Positions 25,194 to 35,624 of a stretch of 64,000 bases of DNA are shown piece after piece; position 1 is the first letter of the stretch; each line of letters starts with the position of its first letter. The stretch is from Marivita lacus. GTDB taxonomy: Bacteria; Pseudomonadota; Alphaproteobacteria; Rhodobacterales; Rhodobacteraceae. The position numbers and the translations under genes were made by a program. Location: assembly GCF_014637725.1 (NCBI RefSeq), contig NZ_BMFC01000001.1:64632-128631 (forward strand), in the 5' to 3' direction. The notes beneath the pieces were generated by a model. The model saw only the letters and a list, made by a program, of their open reading frames with translations, was not told the origin of the DNA and ran no database searches.

Positions 25194-26998
25194 CAGAACG
25201 TCCGTTCCTTCGGCTTGATCTTCTCAAGCGAAATCCCGCCCTCGGCTTCCGTCGTCAGAGGGTCCTTGACCACTGGTCGATAGGCCAGGTCGGTCTTGTT
25301 TCCGTCGATCCGCGCGATGGTGTGGACACGCCAGTTTTCATCGTCGCGCGTGGTGAAATCCTCGTGCGCATGGGCGCCACGGCTTTCCTTGCGCGCCTCG
25401 GCGCCGGCGATCGTCGCCAGCGCGTTGGGCATCAGGTTGGTCAGCTCGAGCGTTTCCATCAGGTCCGAGTTCCAGATCAGGCTGCGGTCGGTGACCTTCA
25501 GGTCATCCACCTTGCCCGCAATCGCGATCATCTTGTCCAGACCTTCCTTCATCGTCTTGGAGGTCCGGAACACGGCCGCGTCAGCTTGCATCGTCTTCTG
25601 CATCTCAAGCCGCAGCTCGGCCGTCGGCACGTTGCCATTGGCATTGCGCAGACCATCGAAGCGGTCGAATGCCTTGTCCACCGACGCGGTGTTGGTCGCA
25701 GGCACGGCGCTGTTGCGGTCCACGACATCACCCGCACGGATGGCCGCGGCCCGGCCGAACACCACGAGGTCGATGAGCGAGTTTGACCCAAGACGGTTCG
25801 CCCCATGCACCGACGCACAGCCCGCCTCGCCCACGGCCATCAGGCCGGGAACAATGGCGTTCGGGTCTGTCTTGGTCGGGTTCAGAACCTCGCCCCAATA
25901 GTTCGTAGGGATACCGCCCATGTTGTAATGCACGGTCGGCAAAACCGGGATCGGCTCCTTGGTCACGTCGACACCGGCAAAAATCTTGGCGGATTCGGAA
26001 ATGCCCGGCAGACGTTCTGCCAAAGCCTCTTTCGGCAGGTGCGACAGGTTGAGGTGGATGTGGTCGCCTTCGTCCCCGACGCCACGCCCTTCGCGGATCT
26101 CCATCGTCATCGACCGCGACACGTAATCGCGGGGGGCCAGATCCTTGTAGTTGGGCGCATAGCGCTCCATGAACCGTTCGCCTTCGGAGTTGGTGAGATA
26201 TCCACCTTCGCCACGCGCGCCTTCGGTGATGAGACAACCGGAGCCGTAGATGCCCGTCGGGTGGAACTGCACGAACTCCATATCCTGAAGCGGCAGACCC
26301 GCACGGGCAACCATGCCGCCACCATCGCCAGTGCAGGTATGCGCGCTTGTCGCGCTGAAATAGGCACGGCCGTAACCGCCTGTCGCCAGAACGACCATCT
26401 TGGCGTTGAAGACATGCATCGTGCCGTCATCAAGCTTCCAGCAGATGACACCAGTACAGACGCCATCATCCGACATCATCAGGTCGATGGCGAAATACTC
26501 GATATAGAACTCGGCATTGTTCTTGAGCGACTGACCATAAAGCGTGTGCAGGATCGCGTGGCCGGTCCGGTCGGCAGCGGCACAGGTGCGCTGAACCGCC
26601 GGGCCTTCACCGAACTCGGTGGTGTGACCACCAAACGGGCGCTGGTAAATCTTGCCTTCCTCGGTGCGCGAGAACGGCACACCGTAATGTTCCAGCTCGT
26701 ACACCGCCTTGGGTGCTTCACGGGCGAGGTATTCCATCGCGTCCGTGTCACCCAGCCAGTCCGACCCCTTGACGGTGTCGTACATGTGCCACTGCCAGTG
26801 ATCCGGCCCCATGTTCGACAGCGATGCCGCGATGCCGCCCTGTGCCGCAACCGTGTGCGACCGGGTCGGGAACACCTTGGTCACGCAGGCTGTGCGCAAC
26901 CCCTGTTCGGCCATGCCAAGCGTGGCGCGCAAGCCTGCGCCGCCCGCGCCGACGACCACGACGTCATATTCATGCGTCTCGTATTCGTATGCAGCCAT
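25193..26998 (-). CDS. sdhA: Succinate dehydrogenase flavoprotein subunit
   Basis: Catalytic subunit that oxidises succinate to fumarate with covalent FAD. FAD-binding [21 protein letters not shown] is at residues 13-33. The flavinylated His is in [10 protein letters not shown] near 47. The active-site region [21 protein letters not shown] is near 396, and the C-terminal R-rich HAHEDF motif is present. The 601 residues are complete. It lies after sdhD and ends in an ATGA overlap with a lipoprotein gene. Confidence 0.98.
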   Translation of the reverse strand: MAAYEYETHEYDVVVVGAGGAGLRATLGMAEQGLRTACVTKVFPTRSHTVAAQGGIAASLSNMGPDHWQWHMYDTVKGSDWLGDTDAMEYLAREAPKAVYELEHYGVPFSRTEEGKIYQRPFGGHTTEFGEGPAVQRTCAAADRTGHAILHTLYGQSLKNNAEFYIEYFAIDLMMSDDGVCTGVICWKLDDGTMHVFNAKMVVLATGGYGRAYFSATSAHTCTGDGGGMVARAGLPLQDMEFVQFHPTGIYGSGCLITEGARGEGGYLTNSEGERFMERYAPNYKDLAPRDYVSRSMTMEIREGRGVGDEGDHIHLNLSHLPKEALAERLPGISESAKIFAGVDVTKEPIPVLPTVHYNMGGIPTNYWGEVLNPTKTDPNAIVPGLMAVGEAGCASVHGANRLGSNSLIDLVVFGRAAAIRAGDVVDRNSAVPATNTASVDKAFDRFDGLRNANGNVPTAELRLEMQKTMQADAAVFRTSKTMKEGLDKMIAIAGKVDDLKVTDRSLIWNSDLMETLELTNLMPNALATIAGAEARKESRGAHAHEDFTTRDDENWRVHTIARIDGNKTDLAYRPVVKDPLTTEAEGGISLEKIKPKERTF

Positions 26999-27019
26999 AG
27001 TCTGTTTAGCTCCGATGTC

Positions 27020-27391
27020 TCAAAGGGCCATCTTGGCGATGGCAAAGATGCCGACGGCGGCCGCGCCGTAGCTGATGCCAGTCATGCCAAGGATGAGAAT
27101 TTTCTCCCAGATGCCGTGTACGTAGTCTTCGATCAGCACTTGGAAACCATCGTTGAAGTGCTTGAAGCCCACGATCAGGGTCAGGGCGGCGATGATCGCC
27201 GGGAAGGGACGCGCGTAGTAAGCCTGTACCTCCTCGAAGGACGACCCGAGGATTCCGCCGAAGGTGAAGACGAAGAACGGGATCAGCACCAGAAGCGCTA
27301 CCGACGATTTCTTCATCGCCCAGAAATGCTCGGTCCCGGATTTCGCGGCACCAAGGCCGATGGCGCGTTTGCGGTCTGTCAGAAAAGCCAT
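27020..27391 (-). CDS. sdhD: Succinate dehydrogenase membrane anchor subunit SdhD
   Basis: Integral membrane anchor that, with SdhC, holds heme b and the ubiquinone site. The 123 residues contain three hydrophobic helices (about 30-50, 60-78, 98-120), with a conserved HFNDGFQVLIEDYVHG between helices two and three that carries the likely heme/quinone-region His and the characteristic Asp-Tyr. It lies 10 bases after sdhC and 21 bases before sdhA. Confidence 0.95.
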   Translation of the reverse strand: MAFLTDRKRAIGLGAAKSGTEHFWAMKKSSVALLVLIPFFVFTFGGILGSSFEEVQAYYARPFPAIIAALTLIVGFKHFNDGFQVLIEDYVHGIWEKILILGMTGISYGAAAVGIFAIAKMAL

Positions 27392-27401
27392 GTTGCGCCC
27401 C

Positions 27402-27788
27402 TTACCAAAGAACGATGACGGAAAGGACGGTCAGGACAACCGAACCGATTACAGCGATCCAACCCAGCATTTCCGCGTTTTCGATTTCAAGCATCTTGGC
27501 ATTGTCCCAGATCAGGTGACGGATGCCGGCAAGCGTGTGATACCAGAGCGCCCAGAGCGACAGGAACATCACCAGATCGCCGAACCAGCTTGTGACAAAG
27601 CCGTTGGCAACAGCGAAATATTCCGGCCCCGTAGAGGCCGCGAGCAGCCACCAGACGATCATCAGCGATGCCACGATCAGGGCATTGCCCGTGATCCGCG
27701 TGAGGATCGACGTGATCGATGTCAGCTGGGGACGATATACTTGCAGGTGGGGTGACAGGGGTCGATTGCCCCGATTGACGTCAGCCAT
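27402..27788 (-). CDS. sdhC: Succinate dehydrogenase cytochrome b556 subunit SdhC
   Basis: Membrane subunit of complex II. The family signature RPLSPHLQVYRPQLTSITSILTRITGNAL spans residues 7-36, and the heme-ligand region WYHTLAGIRHLIWD is near 88. There are three helices. ATG at 27788 (MADVNRGNRPLSP) has an AGGAC ribosome site and gives 128 residues, the family length; the ORF remains open to 27860 but the extra N-terminus is not SdhC-like. First gene of sdhCDA-lipoprotein. Confidence 0.96.
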   Translation of the reverse strand: MADVNRGNRPLSPHLQVYRPQLTSITSILTRITGNALIVASLMIVWWLLAASTGPEYFAVANGFVTSWFGDLVMFLSLWALWYHTLAGIRHLIWDNAKMLEIENAEMLGWIAVIGSVVLTVLSVIVLW

Positions 27789-27905
27789 GGTCTGAGTCCT
27801 TTCCGGTTCCTTGAGTGCCTTTTTATGCCTTTTGAGAGCCATGTCACGCGGACCAACCACCCCGAGGCGCGGTTTTTTGGCGCAACCAGGCAGAAAAATC
27901 GAAAA

Positions 27906-27938
27906 TTGTGATCACAGCAACAAAAACTGTGATCACAA
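27906..27938 (-). promoter_or_regulatory. Tandem TGTGATCACA operator upstream of sdhC
   Basis: Two perfect copies of the 10-bp palindrome TGTGATCACA lie at 27907-27916 and 27928-27937, 21 bp apart start to start with an 11-bp spacer. Each is flanked outside by T or A to give TTGTGATCACA and TGTGATCACAA. They lie about 118 bp upstream of the sdhC ATG. The same pair with the same spacing occurs upstream of sucC, so this is most likely the operator of a shared TCA-cycle regulator binding as two dimers on one face of the helix. Confidence 0.8.
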
Positions 27939-28064
27939 GGGGCAATCTCCTAGAAACCTACTGTTTTACTAATGTTTTTTCGGGTGCCGCGATCTGCACC
28001 CACGCCGCACCGACATGCTCTCCTGAACACGCCTTTCGCACGATCATACCGTTGCCCAATGACG

Positions 28065-29096
28065 TCAGACCGGCATCAAGGCCCAGTAATCCAGATCCAG
28101 CAGGACATGCGGCAGGTATTTCCCGTCATCACCCTTCAACTCCATCGACCCGCCCGCCGATGTCGCCACCAGCCGCAAGCGCACAGCACCCACACCGGGG
28201 GCTTCGGTTTTCGCCTTGTCCAGCACTTCGGACCACGCCCGCACGGTGGTGCCGCTGAAACACGGGTTCGCATGTGCGCCCGCGTTCAGACCGACGATCA
28301 TCTGCGCATTGGCCAAGCCGTTGAACGACAGCGCGCGCGCCATGCTGATGACATGCCCGCCATAGATCAGCCGCTGCCCGTCAGGCCGGAACGTGGCATC
28401 AAAATGCACCTTGGCCGTGTTCTGCCACAGCCGCGTCGCCATCATGTGCTCGGCTTCCTCGACGGTCACGCCGTCCACGTGGTCGATCTTTTCCCCGATC
28501 TCGTAATCGCCCCAGCGATGTGGCTCGCCCGCCAGTTCGAAATCATAGCCTGTGAAATCGAGGCCCGCCGGAATGCTCAGATCCCCAACCGCGAGGACCG
28601 GTTTCAACTCAGGCACCACTGTCTCGGGCGCTGCGGCATCGGCATCGCGCTTGCGCACCATGACCCAGCGCACATACTCCATGACCAACTCGTCATGCTG
28701 GTTCAGACCGCGTGTCCGCACCCAGACCACGCCGGTCTTGCCGTTAGAATTCTGCTTGAGGCCGATCACCTCGGATTCCGACCGCAGCGTGTCGCCCGGC
28801 CAGACAGGTGTCACCCAACGCCCCTCGGCATAGCCCAGATTGGCCACCGCGTTCAGCGACACATCCGGAACCGTCTTGCCAAACACCACATGGAACGCAG
28901 CCAGATCGTCAATCGGCGCAGACGGCAAGCCACAGCTTTGTGCAAACAGGTCCGACGAATACAGCGCATGCCGCGCCGGATACAGCGCATGATAGAGCGC
29001 CCGCTCCCCACCCGACACCGTGCGCGGCACCGCGTGGCGGATCACCTGCCCGACCGTGTAATCCTCGAAGAACCGGCCTTCGTTCGTCTTGGTCAT
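28065..29096 (-). CDS. mch: Mesaconyl-CoA hydratase (MaoC-type double hot-dog)
   Basis: Hydrates mesaconyl-CoA to beta-methylmalyl-CoA in the ethylmalonyl-CoA pathway. The start ATG at 29096, behind GGGGGGCGCG, gives 343 residues, which is the length I recall for the characterised Rhodobacter enzyme. Two MaoC-like halves are visible: GRFFEDYTVGQVIRHAVPRTV with the following YHALYPARHALYSSD, and GDYEIGEKIDHVDGVTVEEAEHMMATRLWQNTAKVHFD. It is upstream of sdhC in the same orientation and downstream of the DUF1737 gene. Confidence 0.92.
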   Translation of the reverse strand: MTKTNEGRFFEDYTVGQVIRHAVPRTVSGGERALYHALYPARHALYSSDLFAQSCGLPSAPIDDLAAFHVVFGKTVPDVSLNAVANLGYAEGRWVTPVWPGDTLRSESEVIGLKQNSNGKTGVVWVRTRGLNQHDELVMEYVRWVMVRKRDADAAAPETVVPELKPVLAVGDLSIPAGLDFTGYDFELAGEPHRWGDYEIGEKIDHVDGVTVEEAEHMMATRLWQNTAKVHFDATFRPDGQRLIYGGHVISMARALSFNGLANAQMIVGLNAGAHANPCFSGTTVRAWSEVLDKAKTEAPGVGAVRLRLVATSAGGSMELKGDDGKYLPHVLLDLDYWALMPV

Positions 29097-29136
29097 CGCG
29101 CCCCCCTTGGACTTGGTCGCGGGTCGGTCGAGTGTG

Positions 29137-29340
29137 TCACTGTTCGCCAAGTTTCATCTCCGGATCGTAGGGTGTGTCGATCTCCTTGGTCACCGCCTGC
29201 CCACAGCGCATGACGCCGTTGGCATGGTCGAAGGCATAGGTCGGATCGCCGTAAAGCTCCCACCCCTTGCTCAGGGCCAGCGACACTTTATGGCAAAAGG
29301 CCGATGTGTCGTCTTCGGTCAAAAGTCGATAGATTTTCAT
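29137..29340 (-). CDS. DUF1737 domain protein
   Basis: The 67-residue protein matches the small DUF1737 family (KIYRLLTEDDTSAFCHKVSLALSKGWELYGDP...CGQAVTKEI). It is a soluble, single-domain protein with two cysteines and no known function. It lies between mch and nnrU on one strand, four bases from the latter, in the usual Rhodobacteraceae order. Confidence 0.85.
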   Translation of the reverse strand: MKIYRLLTEDDTSAFCHKVSLALSKGWELYGDPTYAFDHANGVMRCGQAVTKEIDTPYDPEMKLGEQ

Positions 29341-29343
29341 ACC

Positions 29344-29892
29344 TTACCCCGGAAACGGCCAGACGCCGAGCCATGCGTGAATGGCAGCAATCACGACAAA
29401 GGACACCAGCGTGATGACAACAAGAAGCACGTCCTTCTTGGCCTCGCCGGGCTGCGGACGATTCCAGACCGGCTCGGCGCGGTTGATGATGATCACCTCC
29501 AGCACCGCCCAGGCCAGCAAACCGCCGAACAGGATGATCGACGCCAGATCGCCATTCACCAACAGGTGCGCCACGGCCCAGATCTTGACCGAAACAAGCT
29601 GCGGATGCCGCATCTTGCCGCGAAGACGGCCAGTCGTGGCACTCATGCCGAAGACGAAAAGAGCGACCAGCATCAGCAGGTTGTTGATATGCACCATGAA
29701 ACTGGGCGGAGACCAGACGTGGATGAACGCGGCCCCGCGATAGCCCCAGATCATCAGGCCGATGCTGATCACCAGGGCTACGGTGACAATCAGCTTGCCG
29801 GTGTCGCCCATCGCGGCGCGCTGCTCTGGCGCGACACGTTTGAAGATATGGGCCCCGACCCAAATCAGCAGTCCGAGAACTAGAAGAGCCAT
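29344..29892 (-). CDS. NnrU family membrane protein
   Basis: Integral membrane protein of the NnrU family, first named in denitrification gene clusters of Rhodobacter but widespread in organisms that do not denitrify. The 182 residues contain about five to six helices. The family motifs are LLIWVGAHIFKRVAPEQRAAMG near the start, IWGYRGAAFIHVWSPPSFMVHINNLLML near 48, and RHPQLVSVKIWAVAHLLVNGDLASIILFGGLLAW near 95. No nitrite/nitric oxide reductase genes are in the window, so the nitrogen-oxide link is only by family name. Confidence 0.9.
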   Translation of the reverse strand: MALLVLGLLIWVGAHIFKRVAPEQRAAMGDTGKLIVTVALVISIGLMIWGYRGAAFIHVWSPPSFMVHINNLLMLVALFVFGMSATTGRLRGKMRHPQLVSVKIWAVAHLLVNGDLASIILFGGLLAWAVLEVIIINRAEPVWNRPQPGEAKKDVLLVVITLVSFVVIAAIHAWLGVWPFPG

Positions 29893-29897
29893 CTGGC

Positions 29898-30755
29898 TTA
29901 CCCCGCTTGGATGGTTTCGATTGCCTCTGCTTTTGCCAGTATTTCACGGGCAGTGGCAACGTGAAGGTTTTCGACGATCTTTCCATCGACCACCGCGACA
30001 CCCTGCCCTTCGGCCTCAGCCGTCTCGAACGCCGCGATCTGACGCCGTGCAAGGTCAATCTCTTCGGGCGCGGGGGCAAAGGCGGTGTTGGCGATGTCCA
30101 CCTGCGCTGGGTGGATCAGCGTCTTGCCGTCAAAGCCCATGTCGCGGCCTTGGATGCACTCGGCCTTCAGTCCCTCATCATCCTTGAACGCGTTATACAC
30201 ACCGTCCACAATCACCAGCCCCTCGGCCTTGGCCGCCAGCAGGCACATCGACAAAGACGTGATCAGCGGCAACCGATCCGCACGGAACCGGGTCTGCAAT
30301 TCCTTGGCCAGATCATTGGTGCCCATCACCATGCCTGCCATCTTCGGGTGCGCCGCAATCTCCGCCGCGTTCAGCATGCCACGCGGCGTTTCCATCATCG
30401 CCCAGATCGGCAGATCGCCGGTGATCTCGGCCAGCGCGTCAAGCTGCGCGGTGGATTCCACCTTGGGCAACAGCACTGCGTCACAATCCATCTGCGCCAC
30501 CACCTCGGCATCAGCCCGGCCCCAGTCGGACTCCAGACCGTTGATCCGAACGATCCGCACCCGCGCGCCGTATCCGCCGGTGGCCAGAGCCGCCTTCAAC
30601 GTCTCGCGTGCGGCGGGTTTTTCCTCCACCGCCACCGCGTCTTCCAGATCGAAGATGATCGCGTCCACAGGCAACCCGCGCGCCTTGTCCAGCGCCCGGT
30701 CCTTCGATCCCGGAATGTATAGAACCGAGCGATAGGGGCGGCTGCGCATGTCCAT
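29898..30755 (-). CDS. mcl2: (3S)-malyl-CoA thioesterase / CitE-like lyase-family protein
   Basis: CitE/HpcH-type TIM-barrel enzyme acting on malyl-CoA in the ethylmalonyl-CoA pathway; the thioesterase branch (Mcl2) releases malate. The 285 residues carry RSVLYIPGSKDRALDKA, the metal-binding IIFDLEDAVA, PKVEST and WAMMETPRGMLNA, and GFDGKTLIHPAQ near 200. The length is shorter than the Mcl1 malyl-CoA/beta-methylmalyl-CoA lyase, and its position beside mch and sdh favours Mcl2. AAGGAG lies six bases before the ATG. The lyase activity cannot be excluded from sequence alone. Confidence 0.8.
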   Translation of the reverse strand: MDMRSRPYRSVLYIPGSKDRALDKARGLPVDAIIFDLEDAVAVEEKPAARETLKAALATGGYGARVRIVRINGLESDWGRADAEVVAQMDCDAVLLPKVESTAQLDALAEITGDLPIWAMMETPRGMLNAAEIAAHPKMAGMVMGTNDLAKELQTRFRADRLPLITSLSMCLLAAKAEGLVIVDGVYNAFKDDEGLKAECIQGRDMGFDGKTLIHPAQVDIANTAFAPAPEEIDLARRQIAAFETAEAEGQGVAVVDGKIVENLHVATAREILAKAEAIETIQAG

Positions 30756-30944
30756 GGCGGTCTCCTTGACGTGTCTGCGTAATAATGTTGCGCCAGAGAG
30801 CTACATTCTTTTGCAAAAACTGCAAGGTCCGATGTGCCGCGCCGCAGAAAAAAGTGCTGCACCCGCATTCCGAACGCCGCGTTAACCAGATCACAACCGC
30901 TGCGCCCGACGCTCAGCCCATCACAGCTGAACAGGGGCAAGGCG

Positions 30945-31255
30945 ATGACACAGAACTTCTGGACCATGACGGTCCTCGCAACAGGCGCATTGATCGCGTC
31001 GACGACACTGACCCAAGCACAACAGAACTGCGCCGACCGCGCTTTGGTGATCGAACGGCTCGCCAGCACCTATGGTGAAACCCGCCAATCCATCGGCCTT
31101 GCGCAGAACAACACCATGGTCGAGGTCTTCGCTTCCACCACGACCGGAAGCTGGACAATCACCGTGACCAATGCCGCCGGTCTGACCTGCCTTGTCGCCA
31201 GCGGTGAGGCGTTCGAACGGCTGGCCGAAACCCTGCCGACCCCGGCCGAGGATGC

Positions 31256-31259
<4 letters not shown>
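30945..31259 (+). CDS. Small secreted periplasmic protein of unknown function
   Basis: The 104-residue protein starts at the ATG at 30945 (MTQNFWTMTVLATGALIAST), a clear signal peptide with likely cleavage after TQA near residue 25. The mature part contains two cysteines (NCADRAL and LTCLVAS) and a short domain VIERLASTYGETRQSIGLAQNNTMVEVFASTTTGSWTITVT that recurs in small Rhodobacteraceae secreted proteins, as far as I recall. An upstream start at 30834 lacks such a leader. It ends convergently with the TSUP gene, overlapping by four bases. Confidence 0.7.
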
Positions 31260-33121
<1,862 letters not shown>

Positions 33122-33147
33122 CGCGCCCTTTCGATTTCGCGTTCACG

Positions 33148-33176
33148 GGCCGCCCGGCATCGGGCGGCCTTCTTTT
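33148..33176 (+). terminator. Intrinsic terminator of mdh
   Basis: The perfect 9-bp stem GGCCGCCCG/CGGGCGGCC with a GCAT loop is followed by TTCTTTTG, 27 bases after the mdh stop. Confidence 0.88.
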
Positions 33177-33257
33177 GTGGGCCCAGTATCACTGTTCAAC
33201 GCAAACACTGCATGCGCCTCGTTCTTCGCGGTAGCAATATGGCCGACATGATGTAGC

Positions 33258-33277
33258 CTGCTCTCAAAAAAGAGCAG
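33258..33277 (+). promoter_or_regulatory. Hairpin immediately before the glycosyltransferase start
   Basis: The 7-bp inverted repeat CTGCTCT/AGAGCAG with a CAAAAA loop ends five bases before the ATG at 33282. The weak ribosome-binding sequence AGAG lies inside the second arm, so the hairpin could hinder translation. Confidence 0.4.
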
Positions 33278-33281
33278 CATT

Positions 33282-34244
33282 ATGTCCTTTACCCTGTTTT
33301 CGAGCCTTAAGAACGAGGGTCCATTCATTGTGGAATGGGTCGCATATCATCGCGTGATCGGCTTTGATCGCATCGTGATCGCGTCCAACGATTGCCAAGA
33401 CCGCTCGGACGGTGTTCTTGCCGCTCTGGACCGGGAAGGACTAATCGAACACCGACCGAATATCCTGTACGGCAAACTCTCACCGCAAATGCAAGCCGAG
33501 GCAAAGGCGCGGCGCGATGGCGTGTTCCGAAACGGCGACTACGTCATGTGGCTGGATCTTGACGAGTTCCTCGTGCCCCCAGAGCGCATGCCATCTGTAA
33601 GCGACCTTGTCCGCGCCTTGCATGCCAGGGGCGGAACGTCGATCTCGATCAACTGGCGCATCATGGGTGACAGTGGCTTTGCCGGCTTGCCGAACGGTTT
33701 TGTCCTCGACAAATTCACAGGAACCTCGAAGAGGTTTTTCCGGCTATCGTCCCCGGTCAAAACCCTGTTCCGCTACAGCGACGCCGTCGAACAACTCCAT
33801 CTGCACCGTCCGATCTGGATACAGGGAGCAGAAGACAGCGTGACGATGCTTGACGGATGCGGGGCGAAACTCGGACACGAGTATTTTACCGAACGCTTCC
33901 GCGACGGATCACCGAAAGGTGGGGTCGCTCCCCGAAACGGGTTCTCTCGTTTCGGACGCATCAATCACTACTGTGTCCGCACGCGCATGCTTTATGCACT
34001 GAAACAAGCCCGAGGATTGGGTTTCTTTGGTGGCAATGGCGCTCATCTCGCCCGCTATTCGGACACGTTCTTCGACCGCTTCAATCAGAACGTCGCCCAA
34101 TCCCATGACATCCTGCGATATCACGATTTGCTGGTCGATGAACACGCGCGCATCCTCAGCGTTTCCAACATAAAACGAGCGCATGAAGCATCGGTGAAAG
34201 CAACTTTGGCTGCCATGCCGTCGCTCGCGAGAACTGCAGCCTAG
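33282..34244 (+). CDS. Glycosyltransferase family 2 protein
   Basis: Predicted GT-A-fold sugar transferase of the type often annotated Glyco_tranf_2_4. The N-terminus has SLKNEGPFIVEWVAYHRVIG, the nucleotide-sugar/metal D-x-D motif is in MWLDLDEFLVP near residue 90, and an acidic/aromatic acceptor region follows. It has 320 residues and no signal peptide or membrane helix. It stands alone between the mdh terminator and the sucC operator, splitting mdh from the suc operon. Codon choice looks somewhat less G/C-ended than in its neighbours, although I did not compute it; transfer is possible. Confidence 0.82.
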   Translation: MSFTLFSSLKNEGPFIVEWVAYHRVIGFDRIVIASNDCQDRSDGVLAALDREGLIEHRPNILYGKLSPQMQAEAKARRDGVFRNGDYVMWLDLDEFLVPPERMPSVSDLVRALHARGGTSISINWRIMGDSGFAGLPNGFVLDKFTGTSKRFFRLSSPVKTLFRYSDAVEQLHLHRPIWIQGAEDSVTMLDGCGAKLGHEYFTERFRDGSPKGGVAPRNGFSRFGRINHYCVRTRMLYALKQARGLGFFGGNGAHLARYSDTFFDRFNQNVAQSHDILRYHDLLVDEHARILSVSNIKRAHEASVKATLAAMPSLARTAA

Positions 34245-34282
34245 CCGAGACGGAGATGTGATTCTTAACCGAAACATTATTT

Positions 34283-34315
34283 TTGTGATCACACGATTTT
34301 TAGCTGTGATCACAA
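34283..34315 (+). promoter_or_regulatory. Tandem TGTGATCACA operator upstream of sucC
   Basis: Two perfect TGTGATCACA palindromes lie at 34284-34293 and 34305-34314, with 21 bp between starts and an 11-bp spacer, about 112 bp upstream of the sucC ATG. Sequence, spacing, flanking T/A and distance to the start all repeat the arrangement upstream of sdhC, which points to one regulator for both operons. Confidence 0.8.
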
Positions 34316-34322
34316 ATGTCGG

Positions 34323-34356
34323 TTTTTTGCCGATTTGCCCGGCCTGCGGCAAAAAA
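34323..34356 (+). promoter_or_regulatory. Inverted repeat in the sucC leader region
   Basis: TTTTTTGCCG and CGGCAAAAAA form a perfect 10-bp dyad around a 14-nt loop, between the operator pair and sucC. As A residues follow the stem on either strand, it is not an intrinsic terminator in either direction. It may be a leader hairpin or a protein site. Confidence 0.4.
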
Positions 34357-34426
34357 GACGTTAAATGTTTCCTCGTCTGTCTCTTATATCGGCGAAAATC
34401 GAAGCAATAAACGGGACAGTTGACCG

Positions 34427-35620
34427 ATGAACATCCACGAGTATCAGGCGAAAGCCCTGCTACGCAGCTACGGCGCTCCGGTGTCGGATGGCCGCGTGGT
34501 CCTCAAGGCCGAAGAGGCCAAGACCAAGGCAGGCGAGATGGACGGCCCACTCTGGGTGGTCAAGGCCCAGATCCACGCGGGTGGCCGCGGCAAGGGCAAG
34601 TTCAAGGAAGACAGCGCTGGCGAAGCCGGTGGTGTGCGCCTGACCAAATCGGTGGAAGAAGCCGCCGAAGAAGCAAAGAAGATGCTGGGCCGCACCCTTG
34701 TGACCAAGCAGACCGGCGACGCCGGCAAACAGGTCAACCGCATCTATATCGAAGATGGCTCGGGCATTCAGACAGAGATGTATCTCGCCCTGCTGGTCGA
34801 CCGCCAGACCTCCCGCGTGTCCTTCGTGGCCTCCACCGAAGGCGGCATGGATATCGAGGAAGTCGCGGAACATACGCCCGAGAAAATCCTCAGCTTCTCG
34901 GTCGATCCCGCCACTGGCTACCAGCCGTTCCACGGCCGTCGCATCGCCTTCAACCTCGGTCTCGAAGGCAAGCAGATCAAGCAGTGCGTCCAGCTGATGG
35001 GCATTCTCTACAAGCTCTTCGTCGAAAAAGACATGGAGATGCTGGAAATCAACCCGCTTATCGTCACCGACGAAGGCGATCTGAAATGCCTCGACGCCAA
35101 GATGAGCTTTGACGGCAACGCCATGTACCGCCACCCGGATATCGCAGAACTGCGCGACACCACCGAAGAAGACCCCAAAGAGCTTGAGGCCTCCAAGTAC
35201 GACCTCAACTACATCGCTCTGGACGGTGAGATCGGCTGCATGGTGAACGGTGCGGGCCTTGCCATGGCGACGATGGACATCATCAAACTCTACGGTGCCG
35301 AACCGGCCAACTTCCTCGATGTGGGCGGCGGTGCGACACGTGAAAAGGTCACCGAGGCGTTCAAGATCATCACCTCGGACCCGCAGGTCAAGGGCATTCT
35401 GGTCAACATCTTCGGCGGCATCATGCGCTGCGACGTCATCGCGGAAGGCGTGATCGCCGCGGTGAAAGAGGTGGGCCTCAAGGTGCCGCTGGTTGTGCGT
35501 CTCGAAGGCACGAACGTCGAAAAGGGCAAGGAGATCATCCAGAACTCCGGCCTCGACGTGATCGCCGCCGACGACCTCAAGGACGGCGCCCAGAAAATCG
35601 TAAAAGCAGTAAAGGGCTAA
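34427..35620 (+). CDS. sucC: Succinyl-CoA synthetase beta subunit (ADP-forming)
   Basis: With SucD makes succinate and ATP from succinyl-CoA. The 397-residue ATP-grasp protein starts [16 protein letters not shown], the typical beginning, and has [15 protein letters not shown] near 46, [13 protein letters not shown] near 206 and the conserved [13 protein letters not shown] near 303. It opens the operon sucC-sucD-DUF805-sucA-sucB-MAPEG-lpd; sucD starts four bases after its stop. Transcription is likely controlled by the tandem palindromes upstream. Confidence 0.98.
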   Translation: MNIHEYQAKALLRSYGAPVSDGRVVLKAEEAKTKAGEMDGPLWVVKAQIHAGGRGKGKFKEDSAGEAGGVRLTKSVEEAAEEAKKMLGRTLVTKQTGDAGKQVNRIYIEDGSGIQTEMYLALLVDRQTSRVSFVASTEGGMDIEEVAEHTPEKILSFSVDPATGYQPFHGRRIAFNLGLEGKQIKQCVQLMGILYKLFVEKDMEMLEINPLIVTDEGDLKCLDAKMSFDGNAMYRHPDIAELRDTTEEDPKELEASKYDLNYIALDGEIGCMVNGAGLAMATMDIIKLYGAEPANFLDVGGGATREKVTEAFKIITSDPQVKGILVNIFGGIMRCDVIAEGVIAAVKEVGLKVPLVVRLEGTNVEKGKEIIQNSGLDVIAADDLKDGAQKIVKAVKG

Positions 35621-35624
35621 GCAG

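Noticed and set aside
27906-27938. CRP/FNR binding site upstream of sdhC
   Set aside because: CRP-type sites need TGTGA-N6-TCACA; here the half-sites are joined without a spacer (TGTGATCACA), so a different dimeric regulator is more likely.
29344-29892. Denitrification locus, from the NnrU name
   Set aside because: No nitrite, nitric oxide or nitrous oxide reductase gene is in the window, and NnrU proteins are common without denitrification.
34323-34356. Intrinsic terminator upstream of sucC
   Set aside because: The T-run precedes the stem and A residues follow it on both strands, the wrong order for intrinsic termination.
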